Origin: DASPWW01 sp963803425
GTDB taxonomy: Bacteria; Actinomycetota; Thermoleophilia; Solirubrobacterales; 70-9
Length of the DNA stretch: 64,000 bases
NCBI GenBank assembly: GCA_963803425.1
Contig: CAWDMA010000001.1
Location: 186,001-250,000 of the forward strand
Reading direction: 5' to 3'
Below are positions 9,621 through 18,783 of this stretch, piece by piece (position 1 is the first letter of the stretch; each line of letters opens with the position of its first letter). The notes beneath the pieces were generated by a model. The model had not been told where the DNA came from and ran no database searches. It saw only the letters and a program-made list of their open reading frames with translations. The position numbers and the translations under genes were made by a program.

Positions 9621-10858
9621 ATGAGCCCTGTGGCTAACCGCGCCACGCTCGCTCTTAGGCCGCGATCCTTGTCGTTCTGGCCGCAACCGCGCCAGCCGAT
9701 GCGTTCGTCTACTGGACCAACACGAGCGGCTCGTCCGTCGGCCGCGCGACCAACGACGGTGGCGCGAAGAACCAGGCCTTCCGCAGCACCACGGCAAAGC
9801 CCTGTGGGGTTGCCGCGAACGGAATGCACCTCTACTGGGCGACGCTGGGCGATGGTGACAACGGGACGATCGCCCGGGCGAACCTGGATGGCAGTGACCC
9901 GAACCCGAACCTCGTCACCGGGCTGAGCTTCCCGTGCGGCGTTGCGCTCGACGGCGGTCACGTGTACTGGGCCGAGACCGCGGGCGACGCGATCGGGCGG
10001 GCCGCCCTGGACGGGCAGGCCGTTACCCAGACCTTCGTGGACGGCGCCCCGAACGTCGACAGCCCCTGCGGCGTGGCGGTACACGACGGGCACGTGTTCT
10101 GGGCCAACAGCGACTTCCCCGGCAGCATCGGCCGGGCGGACACCAGCGCGCCGAACACGGGCGTGCAGCAGTTCGTGACCGGTGCCGATCAGCCCTGCGG
10201 CGTGGCGGCCAACGCCACCCACCTGTACTGGGCCAACTTCGGAGGCTCGGCAACCGGCAACACGATCGGGCGTGCCAGCACGACGGCGCCGAACACGGGG
10301 GTCAAACAGGACCTGATCACCACGACGGGCGCTGGCGTGTGCGGCGTGGCGATCGCCGCCGCCAACGTCTACTGGGCGGCCGCAGGGCCCGGCGGCCTCG
10401 GGAACTCGACCGGGAGCACGGTCGGCCGTGCCGGCCTCGACGGCGCAGGGCGACGCAGGGCTTCATCACCGGCGCCGGAGGGCCCTGTGGCGTCGCCGTC
10501 GACGCGGGTCGCCCGCTGCCTCCACCCCAACCACCCGTACCCTCGAACGAGTTCAGCTTCGGGAAGGTGAAGAGGAACAAGAAGAGGGGCACGGAAGAAG
10601 AGGGGCACGGCGAAGCTCGCCGTCGACGTCCCGGGGCCGGGCGCCGTGGAGCTGGCCGGAGAGAGGGTGAAGTCGGCGGCAGCGGAGGCAGCTGCGGCCG
10701 GTGAGGTGCAGCTGCGCGTGAAGGCTGCCCGGAAGGCGAAGCGCGGGCTGCGGCGGACGGGCAAGGCCAAGGTGACCGCCGACGTCACCTTCACGCCGAC
10801 CGGCGGCGAGGCGGCGACGCAATCAACGAAGCTGAAGCTGGTCAAGAAGTCCGGATAG
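9621..10858 (+). pseudogene. Secreted YWTD-type beta-propeller protein, broken by three frameshifts
   Basis: The remains of a secreted six-bladed propeller protein closely like the intact one at 20.8-22.2 kb. An ATG at 9621 starts MSPVANRATLAL; a frame change near 9656 leads to the signal-peptide core AAILVVLAATAPADA. Six repeats of about 42 residues follow, each with a YWAN-like strand, an IGRA(N/S)LDG turn and a PCGVA strand. A second frame change lies near 10450. A third is caused by a perfect 16-bp tandem duplication at 10579-10610. The tail VKAARKAKRGLRRTGKAKV is the lysine/arginine-rich C-terminal module seen in other secreted proteins here. The duplication suggests real decay, although the other two breaks could be sequence errors. 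Confidence 0.75.
10579..10610 (+). repeat. 16-bp perfect tandem duplication inside the broken propeller gene
   Basis: The unit AAGAAGAGGGGCACGG occurs twice back to back. Reading one copy only gives a continuous frame (RNKKRGTAKLAVDV); the extra copy adds 16 bases and shifts the frame. This is a typical replication-slippage product. Confidence 0.85.
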
Positions 10859-10885
10859 CGCTGCGTCCACCGTATCGTTGAGCCG

Positions 10886-12041
10886 ATGGCGGTCACGGTC
10901 TCGGTCGGCATGTCGGAGAGCTTCGACCCCGTCGAGGCCTTCTCCGAGGCCGCCGACGAGGCGGCGCGGGGACTGAACGGGCGATGCGATCTGTGCGTGC
11001 TGTTCGCCGGTGCGTCGCACCTGTCGCTGTCGAAGTGGATCCTGTCGGCGGTGCACGATCGCCTCGCTCCGGCCAACCTGGTCGGCTGCGGAGCCGGTGG
11101 CGTAGTCGGCGGCGGAGTCGAGATCGAGGAGGGGCCCGGCGCCGTGGTGTGGGCGGCGTCGATGCCGGGCGCCGAGATCGACACCCATCACTTCCGGATG
11201 GAGCGCGACGGAGACCAGCGCGCGCTGGTCGGGCTCCCTGCCCAGCTCCCGGGCGATTGCCTGATCGTGCTCGCCGACCCCTACACGTTCTCCACGGAGA
11301 CCCTGCTGGCGCGCCTGTACGACTCCCGCCCCGGGCTGCCGGTGCTGGGTGGGCTGGCGAGCGCGGCGGCGGCCGGCGGCGGATCGCTGTTCCGCGACGG
11401 CGACGTGCTCTCGGAGGGCGCGGTCGGCTGCTCGCTGTCGGGGGTGACGGTGCTGCCGTGCGTGTCGCAGGGCGCCGCCCCGGTCGGGCCGGAGATGACG
11501 ATCACGGCGGCCGAGGGGAACGTCGTCGAGGAGCTGGCGAGCCGCCCCGCGATCGAGCGGCTGAGCGAGGCGATCGCATCGCTGTCCGAGCACGAGCAGA
11601 TGCTCGCTCGCAGCGGCGTGATGCTGGGCCTGGTGATCGACGAGAACCGGCCCGAGTACGACCCGTGGGGACTTCCTCGTCCGGCCGATCATCGGCGCCG
11701 ACCAGGAGGCGGGCACGATCGCGATCGGCGAGGCGGTGCGGGTGGGCCAGACCGTGCGGCTGCACGTCCGCGACGCCGCCTCCGCGGACGAGGACCTGCG
11801 CGAGGCGCTGGCCACGCAGACTGCGGCGCTCGGCTCGGACGGCGCGGCGGGAGCGCTGCTCTTCACCTGCAACGGGCGCGGCTCGCACATGTTCGACGAG
11901 CCCGGCCACGACGCCGCCGCTGTCGACGACGCGCTCGCCGCCCCGGCGGGCGGGTTCTTCTGCGCCGGAGAGATCGGCCCCGTCGGGGGCCGCAACTTCC
12001 TGCACGGGTTCACCGCGACGCTGGCGGTGTTCCCGCGCTAG
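10886..12041 (+). CDS. FIST-domain sensory protein (one frameshift as sequenced)
   Basis: A protein of the FIST N plus FIST C type, about 385 residues if one base is removed near 11665. FIST domains are proposed to bind small ligands such as amino acids in signal-transduction proteins. The N-terminal part contains LVGCGAGGVVGGGVEIEEG, and the C-terminal part ends with GALLFTCNGRGSHMF and GFFCAGEIGPVGGRNFLHGF, hallmarks of FIST_C. As sequenced, the first frame runs out of phase after RPEYDP; the correct continuation is DFLVRPIIGADQEAG. No kinase or cyclase is fused or adjacent. Convergent with the glycosyltransferase gene, sharing a CTAG. Confidence 0.82.
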
Positions 12042-13251
12042 CGACCTGCTCGTAGAAGTCGGCCATCGCCGGGAAGGTGGCGTCGAGCGCGTAGCCGCTC
12101 CGCGACGGTCTCCGCCGCCGCGGCGCCGAGCGAGTCCCGGTGGCCGGCGGGGTCGGCGAGCACCCCGAGCGCCCGCTCGGCCATCGCCCCGTCGTCGAAG
12201 AAGTCGCACAGCAGGCCGTTCTCGCCGTCGGCGATCACCTCGCGCACCGGCGCAGTGTCCGAGCCCAGCACGTGCACCCGCACGCCATCGCGTCAGGCAC
12301 GACCAGCTCAGCACGAACGGGACGGTCAGGTAGACGTGCAGGTCGCGAGAGGCTGAGCAGCCGCCGCGAGCTGGCGCGGCTGCACCTGGCCGACGAAGTG
12401 GATCCGGTCGAGGTCGTAGTCGTCCTGGGCGAGCACGTGCTCGCTTGAAGCTGCGCCCACCGGTGTGGCTCAGGTCGCCGCCGTACGCGACCCGGTCGGA
12501 GCCCGACGACCACGAACCGCACGTTCGGGTCCGGCGTCGCAGACTCGCTTCGCCATCCGCATGAAGACATCGAAGCCGCGCATCATCTCCAGCCCGCGAG
12601 AGACGTAGGTGACGAGCCGCTCGCCCTCGCGCAGCGCCAGGTTCCCGATCCGCCGCTCGCGGCAGTTCGTGCCGGCGCCACACCGAGGTGTCGATCCCGT
12701 CGTGGATCACCCGCAGCTTCGCCTTGTAGGCGTCCGGCATCATTTCGTGCTGGTAGCGGGTCGGCGAGTACCCGGCCGCGCAGTACTCCATGTCGAGCAG
12801 GATCATCGCGTTCCGCGCCGGGCTGCGGAGCCGGTCGATCTCCGCGACCGGGACGTCGTGGCGGAAGTCGAGATCGGAGTCGCGCGGCCGGTAGAAGTAC
12901 TCGAAGTAGTTGATCACCGGCGCGTCGCGGATACAGCTCGCGCAGGAACAGCGTCGAGCCCCATCCCGAGTGGCCGACGATCAGGTCCGGCTTCACCGCG
13001 GCGCTGACCGGCCGCAGCGCCTCGTACACGCCCGCCGCGTGCCACATCCCGTTCTCGAACGTGCGCGACAGGTAGTGGGTCTTCTCGGTCGCGCCCCCGC
13101 GCGGCCGGTACTGGATGTTGTCGACGCCGCCGACGCTCTGCGGCGGCTTCTCGGACACGAACGTGCATTTCCAGTCGCGCTCTGCGACCCCGCGGGCGGC
13201 GATGTGGCCGAACTGGGCCGGGAAGTTCTTGTGGACGAACAGGACGTGCAT
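12038..13251 (-). pseudogene. GT4-type glycosyltransferase, broken by several indels (probable sequence errors)
   Basis: The start MHVLFVHKNFPAQFGHIA at 13251 is typical of GT-B fold glycosyltransferases that transfer sugar from an activated donor. The first 110 residues are clean. Further pieces lie in different frames: INYFEYFYRPRDSDLDFRH (near 12900), YSPTRYQHEMMPDAYKAKL then VIHDGIDTSVW (near 12700), DPNVRFVVVG (near 12520), and a C-terminal piece VLGSDTAPVREVIADGENG (near 12270) that is the nucleotide-sugar site of GT4 enzymes. At least five single-base breaks separate them. Conservation is kept between the breaks, which favours sequence error over decay. The exact 3' end is uncertain; a stop in the CTAG at 12038 fits the pattern of neighbouring convergent pairs. 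Confidence 0.7.
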
Positions 13252-13342
13252 GCCGTGAAGGCTATGGCGGCTCGGTGGCCGCGTGTTCGAACTGGGGAAA
13301 TCCCCGGTGCATTCCGCGATTTCCTGCCCTATCGTCGTCCCG

Positions 13343-16300
13343 ATGAACCGCGCGCAGCGTCGGCTGCACTCGTACCGTCGCCCCGCTGCAGTCGGCGAAG
13401 CGGCGCGCACCCCGGGACTTGTGAGTGGATCGCTCCCGATCGCCGAGGGCGCCGGCGTGCGCTTCTCAGTCTGCCGCGAGGGGTTCGCGGCGGCGGTGTC
13501 GATGCCCCCCCGCCCCGCCGGGTGGGTGGTGGTCGTCGGAGACGCGGAGACTCCCGAGGGGTACGCGACGCTGCGGGTGGAGCGGCCGGATGGCGAGTGG
13601 CGCGAAGCGGTGGTTCGTGCGGTCAGGTGGCTGAGCGCCCTGCCCGAGGTCCGCGGCCTCCCGATCGCGATCGCTGGCGCGGGCGAGGGACGTGACGCGG
13701 CGCTGGCCGCCACCGCTGCGCTCGGCCCGCTGGTGGCGGCGCTGGTGCTCGATCGCGACGCGAGCGGGCCGGTCGTCCTGACGCCGATCCTGGTCAGCGG
13801 CGACCCGGCGCGGGTCGAGCAGTTCCTCGCCGCCGAGCTTCGAGCGACCCCGGCGTGTGCGCTCAACCACCGCCAGCGGCGCGTGCTGGCGCGCCGCCTG
13901 GAGCGGCGCATGCGGCGCGAGTGCCGCCGCCGTGGCGCGCTCACCGGCCGCATCCGGGCGGGGATCGCGACCCTCGCCGCGGCGCTGGCGTTCACGCTCG
14001 GGCTCGGGGCGATCCCGGATCGCGCCGCCGCAATCGTCACTTCGTCTTGGTCGGCGGGCACGACGCAGCTCACGGTCACGTCCGACAACGCCGCGGACGG
14101 GATCACGCTCGACTGCGACACGGCGGCATTGCCCCTGCCTCGTGTCGAGGTGAACGGCGCGACCGTGACCGTGACCGGAGACGGCGGGATGGACCCGGGC
14201 ACCCTCAACTGCGCGGAGGTCGGCTCGATCACGGTCAGTGGCCAGGGCGGCAACGACACGATCAACCTCACCGCGGTCAACCAGACCGACTTCATCAACG
14301 TCCAGGGCCACGACGTGTCGCTCAGCGGGGGCGCCAACAACGACTCGATCACGGGCTCGCAGGTCGGCGACCTGCTTGCGGGTGACGCCGGCAACGACAC
14401 GATGAACGGGCAGGGGGCCAGCGACACCGTCGACTACTCGGGCTCGGGCAGCGGCGTGAACGTGGAGCTGGTCGTCGGCAACGCGACCGGGCAGGGCACC
14501 GACAGCATCACCGGGGTGGAGAACGCGATCGGCAGCCCGCAGGCGGACACGCTCAACGCGAGCAGCGCGCTCACGTCCCTGGTCGGCGGCGACGGTGACG
14601 ACATCATGTCCAGCGGCGCCAGCGGCGGCACGCTGACCGGCGGGACCGGAGCCGACAGTCTGCTCGGGAACGGGAACGCCGACACGCTGCTCGGCGACGC
14701 CGGCGACGACACGCTCGAAGGCATGCAGGGCTCGGACTCGATGCTGGGAGGCAGCGAGAACGACACGCTGATCGGCGGCGACGGCATCGTCGACACGCTC
14801 GACGGAGGCTCGGGCTCGGCCGACAGGGCCGATTACAGCAGCGCGCCCGGCGGCGGGCTCGACCTCGACCTCGGCGCGCAGACCCTCGGCGGCGCCGAGA
14901 CGGACAGCATCGCGGGCTTCGAGCAGGCGCTGGGATCCTCGAGCCCGGACACGCTCACGGGCAGCGCGGCGGCCGACACCCTGCTGGGGCAGGGGGAGGA
15001 CGACATCATCGACGGTCGTGAGGGGGACGACTCCCTCGCCGGCAACAACGGGGCCGACGTGATCGACGGGTCCCACGGCAACGACACGCTGATGGGCGTG
15101 AACGGCCCCGACACCCTTCAGGGCGACCCCGACGCGACCGTTGCCGGCGGGGTCGGCAACGACTCGATCGACGGCGGCAGCGGCGGCGGGACGGACGACG
15201 ACCTGCTGGTCGACGAGGTCAGGTCGGTGAACGGCGGGATCGCGCTCAACGACACGCAGGCCAGCGGCACCGGGATCGACCAGCTGAACGAGATCGAGCG
15301 CGCCTCGCTGACCGGGAACACCGGCGACAACGTGCTCGGCGCCAGCGACGGGATCCAGACCGGGCTGGGCACCGAGTTCTCGGGCCCGGTGACGATCGTC
15401 GCCGGGGCCGGGAACGACACGGTCCGGGGAGGGCTCTCGGACGACTCGCTGGACGCCGGTACGGGGACGGACCAGGTGCAGCAGGTCGCACCCGGAAATC
15501 AAACCCTGACTCCCACCCAGCTCAGCGGAGTCGGTGACGATGCGTTGGTGAGCGTGAACGCGGCTTCGCTGCGCGCGGACAACAGCGGCGACGAGAGCCT
15601 GGACGCGACGGCGTTCAACGGCCCGGTGACGCTGTTCGGGAGCATCGGCAGCAACACGCTGCTGGGCGGCAGCGCCGGTGACTCGATCCGCGAGACCGGC
15701 ACCGCGACGGACAGCGTGGCAGGCAACGGCGGCCAGGACACCGTCGACTACGCGGGCACCGCCGGTCCGGTCGAGCTCGACCTCGCGGCCGGCACCGGCA
15801 CGAAGAGCGGGTCCGCCACGGACCACCTGGAGACGGTGGAGGACGCGATCGGGACCGCCGCGGCGGACACCCTCGTCGGGGACAGCCTCCCGAACCAGCT
15901 CCTGGGCGGGGGTGCCGACGACACACTGCAGGGCGGCAGAGCCGACGACACCCTGGATGGGGGCACCGGCACCAACACCGCCGACTACTCCGATGCCCCC
16001 GGCGGAACGGGGATCGACGCCAGCCTCGTCACGGGCACCGTTAAGAATGCCTCCACCGACTCCCTCAGCGGCATCCAGCACCTGGTCGGGACGTCGTTCG
16101 ACGACACGCTGGTCGGCGACGACCAGGCGAACGACCTCGACGGCGCCGGCGGCGACGACATCTTCCAGGGACGAGGCATGACCGACACGCTCACGGGTGG
16201 CGCCGGCGCCAACACCGCCGACTTCCAGGACGCGCCGAGCGGGGTCGACCTCGACCTGCAGGATCAGACCGTTGGCGGTGGCGCCGACGACTCCATGTCC

Positions 16301-17167
16301 GGCATCCGCCACGCCACCGGGTCGCAGTTCGCGGACACGCTGGCCGGCGACGCAAACATCAACAACCTCGGCGGGGCCGCCGGCAACGACATTCTCCAGG
16401 CTCGCGCCGCGGCCGACAACCTCGACGGCGACAACGGGTCCGACACCGCCGACCTCAGCGACGCACCGGCCGGCGTGAATGTGAACCTCGCGACCCAGTC
16501 CGTGAGCGGCGGTGACGCCGACGCGCTCAACTCGATCGAGAACGCGATCGGGACGGATTTCGACGACACGCTCACTGGCGACAGCGGCGTCAACACTCTC
16601 GTCGGGGCGGGCGGCAACGACGTGCACAACTCGCAGGACTCCGTCGCGGACCGCAACGAGTGCGGCGCCGGCCAGGACACCGCCAACGCGGACGCCCAGG
16701 ACACGAACGTTCTCTGCGAGACCGTGAACACGCCACCCGATGGCGGCGGCGGTGGCGGCGGCGGGAACCCGCCTCCACCCCCCGCGGACACACGGGCGCC
16801 GGTCCTCACCCTCTCCGGCGACACGAAGCAGAAGTCGAAGAAGGTGAAGGTCGACGCGACCTCCGACGAAGCGTCCTCGATCGAGGTCGGCGGGACGATC
16901 AAGGTGCCGAAGATCAAGAAGGCGAAGGGTGCCACCGCGGCCAAGAAGAAGACCTACGACCTGCCGGTGGCCACCACCGAGCTCGCCGCGGGGGAGACCG
17001 AGACCGTCACACTGAAGCCCGCCGGCAAGGCGAAGAAGGCGCTGAAGAAGGCGCTGAAGGCCGGCAGGAAGTCGACGGCCGCGGTCACCGGGACGGCGGC
17101 GGACGCCGCCGGCAACCAGGGCACGGACGAGTTCAAGGTGAAGGTGAAGAAGAAGCGCAAGAAGTAG
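13343..17167 (+). CDS. Large RTX/haemolysin-type calcium-binding repeat protein
   Basis: About 1274 residues from the ATG at 13343. Residues about 1-205 are a soluble-looking domain of unknown family ending in a cluster of arginines. Then comes a signal-like hydrophobic stretch (AGIATLAAALAFTLGLGAI) followed by AAA and the start of an exported domain. From about residue 320 to 1130 there are many glycine/aspartate nonapeptides of the GGxGxDxL type, grouped into larger units with NTADYSDAPxGV-like spacers; such repeats bind calcium and form beta-rolls outside the cell. A PPPPPAD linker leads to a lysine-rich Ig-like end. An ATG at 13910 would begin directly before the signal stretch and may be the true start. 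No type I secretion genes are nearby. Confidence 0.78.
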   Translation: MNRAQRRLHSYRRPAAVGEAARTPGLVSGSLPIAEGAGVRFSVCREGFAAAVSMPPRPAGWVVVVGDAETPEGYATLRVERPDGEWREAVVRAVRWLSALPEVRGLPIAIAGAGEGRDAALAATAALGPLVAALVLDRDASGPVVLTPILVSGDPARVEQFLAAELRATPACALNHRQRRVLARRLERRMRRECRRRGALTGRIRAGIATLAAALAFTLGLGAIPDRAAAIVTSSWSAGTTQLTVTSDNAADGITLDCDTAALPLPRVEVNGATVTVTGDGGMDPGTLNCAEVGSITVSGQGGNDTINLTAVNQTDFINVQGHDVSLSGGANNDSITGSQVGDLLAGDAGNDTMNGQGASDTVDYSGSGSGVNVELVVGNATGQGTDSITGVENAIGSPQADTLNASSALTSLVGGDGDDIMSSGASGGTLTGGTGADSLLGNGNADTLLGDAGDDTLEGMQGSDSMLGGSENDTLIGGDGIVDTLDGGSGSADRADYSSAPGGGLDLDLGAQTLGGAETDSIAGFEQALGSSSPDTLTGSAAADTLLGQGEDDIIDGREGDDSLAGNNGADVIDGSHGNDTLMGVNGPDTLQGDPDATVAGGVGNDSIDGGSGGGTDDDLLVDEVRSVNGGIALNDTQASGTGIDQLNEIERASLTGNTGDNVLGASDGIQTGLGTEFSGPVTIVAGAGNDTVRGGLSDDSLDAGTGTDQVQQVAPGNQTLTPTQLSGVGDDALVSVNAASLRADNSGDESLDATAFNGPVTLFGSIGSNTLLGGSAGDSIRETGTATDSVAGNGGQDTVDYAGTAGPVELDLAAGTGTKSGSATDHLETVEDAIGTAAADTLVGDSLPNQLLGGGADDTLQGGRADDTLDGGTGTNTADYSDAPGGTGIDASLVTGTVKNASTDSLSGIQHLVGTSFDDTLVGDDQANDLDGAGGDDIFQGRGMTDTLTGGAGANTADFQDAPSGVDLDLQDQTVGGGADDSMSGIRHATGSQFADTLAGDANINNLGGAAGNDILQARAAADNLDGDNGSDTADLSDAPAGVNVNLATQSVSGGDADALNSIENAIGTDFDDTLTGDSGVNTLVGAGGNDVHNSQDSVADRNECGAGQDTANADAQDTNVLCETVNTPPDGGGGGGGGNPPPPPADTRAPVLTLSGDTKQKSKKVKVDATSDEASSIEVGGTIKVPKIKKAKGATAAKKKTYDLPVATTELAAGETETVTLKPAGKAKKALKKALKAGRKSTAAVTGTAADAAGNQGTDEFKVKVKKKRKK
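14330..16730 (+). repeat. RTX calcium-binding repeat array
   Basis: A coding repeat region within the large surface protein. Short GD-rich nonapeptides alternate with a longer unit of about 80-100 residues containing a TADYSDAP-like strand and an IGTxFDDTLxGD-like segment. Copies are diverged at DNA level. Confidence 0.7.
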
Positions 17168-17198
17168 GTCGCGGGGCGGCGGCTACGCTGCGCGGGGA

Positions 17199-18446
17199 AT
17201 GAGCGAGCTCAGCGAGCTGGTCGCCCGGGCGCTCGCCGAGGACCTGGGCGAGGGCGACGTCACATCCGACTCGGTCGTGCCGCCGGACGCGCGCGCCCGG
17301 GCCCGGATCGTCCAGAAGCAGCCCGGCGTCGTGTACGGCCTCGACGCCGCCGAGGAGGCCTTCCGCCAGACCGGCGCCGCCGCCGTCGAGCGGCTCGCCG
17401 CCGAGGCCGAGTGGGCGGACGTCGTCCCCCGCGAGGTCGCGGCCGTCGAGGGGGCCGCCCGCGCCCTGCTCGCCGCCGAGCGGACGGCCCTCAACCTGCT
17501 CTGCCATCTGTCCGGAGTGGCGACCCTGACGGCGTGGTTCGCCCGCGAGGTGGAGGGGACCGGCGCGCGAGTGCTCGACACCCGGAAGACGCTCCCGGGC
17601 CTGCGGGCGCTGGAGAAGGCCGCGGTCGCGGCCGGCGGGGGAAGCAACCACCGGATGGGGCTGTACGACGCGATCCTGATCAAGGAGAACCACGTCGCGA
17701 TCGCCGGCGGGATCGGCGAGGCGGTGAGGCGAGCCCGGGCGGCGCATCCCGAGCTCCCGGTTGAGATCGAGTGCCGGGACGCCGCCGAGGTCGCCGCCGC
17801 GCTCGACGCCGGCGCCGACCGGCTGCTGCTCGACAACATGGGCCCTGACGAGCTGCGCGCCTCGGTCGCGGCCCGCGACGCAGCGGCCGCCGCGGCCACC
17901 CTGGAGGCATCCGGCGGGATCACGCTCGCGAACGTCGCGGGGATCGCCGCCACCGGCGTCGAGTTCGTCTCCGTCGGCGCGCTCACCCACTCCGCGCCGG
18001 CGCTCGACCTGAGCATGCTGATCGACGCCGGGTTGAGCGAGGGCACCGACCCCAACATCGAGCTCCTCCGCCCGACCTACAAGCAATGGGGGCGGGGGAA
18101 TTGGGACGCGCATCCGCCCTACGGGCCGGGGATGGAGTGGGAGTGGTCGGACGAGTTTCTGGACATCGGCGGGTCGACGCGGGATCCGGACGTTGCGAGC
18201 GATCGGCTGCGGTTGTTCATCAGCCAGTGGGACGACTGGCGGACCGAGCCGCAGGGGTTCATTCCGGCGGGCGACAAGATCGTCGTCCTGCTGCACTACT
18301 CGGGCACCGGCAAGGGCTCTGGGGCGGAGATTCACCACGATGGCGCCCACGTGTGGACGATGCGCGACGGCAGGGCGGTGCGGCTGCAGATATTTGCGGC
18401 TCCAAGCCGAGCGCTCGAGGCGGCCGGACTCCCGCCCGACGCATAG
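17199..18446 (+). CDS. nadC: Nicotinate-nucleotide pyrophosphorylase fused in frame to a SnoaL-like domain
   Basis: Residues 1-278 are quinolinate phosphoribosyltransferase, which makes nicotinate mononucleotide from quinolinate and PRPP. Visible are RTALNLLCHLSGVAT, DTRKTLPGLRALEK, the substrate loop SNHRMGLYDAILIKENH, VEIEC and LLLDNM. Without any stop codon the frame continues into a complete SnoaL/NTF2-like domain (residues 279-415) that begins LSEGTDPNIELLRPTY and ends ALEAAGLPPDA, exactly like the stand-alone SnoaL genes at 38.7-40.1 kb. At the junction, GGTTGAGC contains a TTG in frame and a TGA in the next frame, so a lost nadC stop with an original TTGA overlap is possible. Either a true fusion or a one-base error; the fused domain has no known role in NAD synthesis. 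Confidence 0.85.
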   Translation: MSELSELVARALAEDLGEGDVTSDSVVPPDARARARIVQKQPGVVYGLDAAEEAFRQTGAAAVERLAAEAEWADVVPREVAAVEGAARALLAAERTALNLLCHLSGVATLTAWFAREVEGTGARVLDTRKTLPGLRALEKAAVAAGGGSNHRMGLYDAILIKENHVAIAGGIGEAVRRARAAHPELPVEIECRDAAEVAAALDAGADRLLLDNMGPDELRASVAARDAAAAAATLEASGGITLANVAGIAATGVEFVSVGALTHSAPALDLSMLIDAGLSEGTDPNIELLRPTYKQWGRGNWDAHPPYGPGMEWEWSDEFLDIGGSTRDPDVASDRLRLFISQWDDWRTEPQGFIPAGDKIVVLLHYSGTGKGSGAEIHHDGAHVWTMRDGRAVRLQIFAAPSRALEAAGLPPDA

Positions 18447-18783
18447 AGTTCGACGCCACCCTGGACACGTTCGAGCACCCCCGCTACGAGTTGGTCGCGA
18501 CCGGCGAGGTGTACGACGGGCCGGAGCAGGTGTCCGAGTACTTCGAGGAGACCCGCACCGCCTTCCCTGACCAGCGCAATGAGGTGATCGCGGTCCACCA
18601 CGCCGACGACGCGGTCCTGGTCGAGGCCTGGGTCCGCGGCACCCACCTCGGGCCCTACAGGGGGCTCCCTCCGACCGGGCGCGCCTGGGAGATGCGGATC
18701 CTGTCCGCCTTCCTGTTCGAGGGCGAGCGGCTGATCTGCGAGCGCGTGTACTTCGACGCCGACACGGTCCGCGCTGAGCGGGC
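18447..18783 (+). pseudogene. Remnant of a SnoaL-like (NTF2-fold) gene
   Basis: Directly after the nadC-SnoaL stop, an open stretch encodes EFDATLDTFEHPRYELVATG, then YFEETRTAFPDQRNEVIAVH and MRILSAFLFEGERLICERVY, characteristic of a SnoaL-like polyketide-cyclase-type protein. It has no plausible start: the usual first 25-30 residues are missing, as the previous gene ends exactly where they would be. It also lacks its own stop and runs on into the antisense of the glycosylase gene. It therefore looks like an internal fragment left by a rearrangement or by assembly joining of two paralogues. I do not expect a functional product. Confidence 0.6.

Noticed and set aside
13296..13307. GGGGA-AA-TCCCC inverted repeat before the RTX gene
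   Set aside because: Short GC-rich arms are expected by chance in this DNA; there is no second copy or promoter context.
13466..16627. Very long open frame (1053 codons) antisense to the RTX gene
   Set aside because: It mirrors the repeat protein's GC-rich codons, has no family motifs, and is the expected shadow of a Gly/Asp-rich repeat gene.
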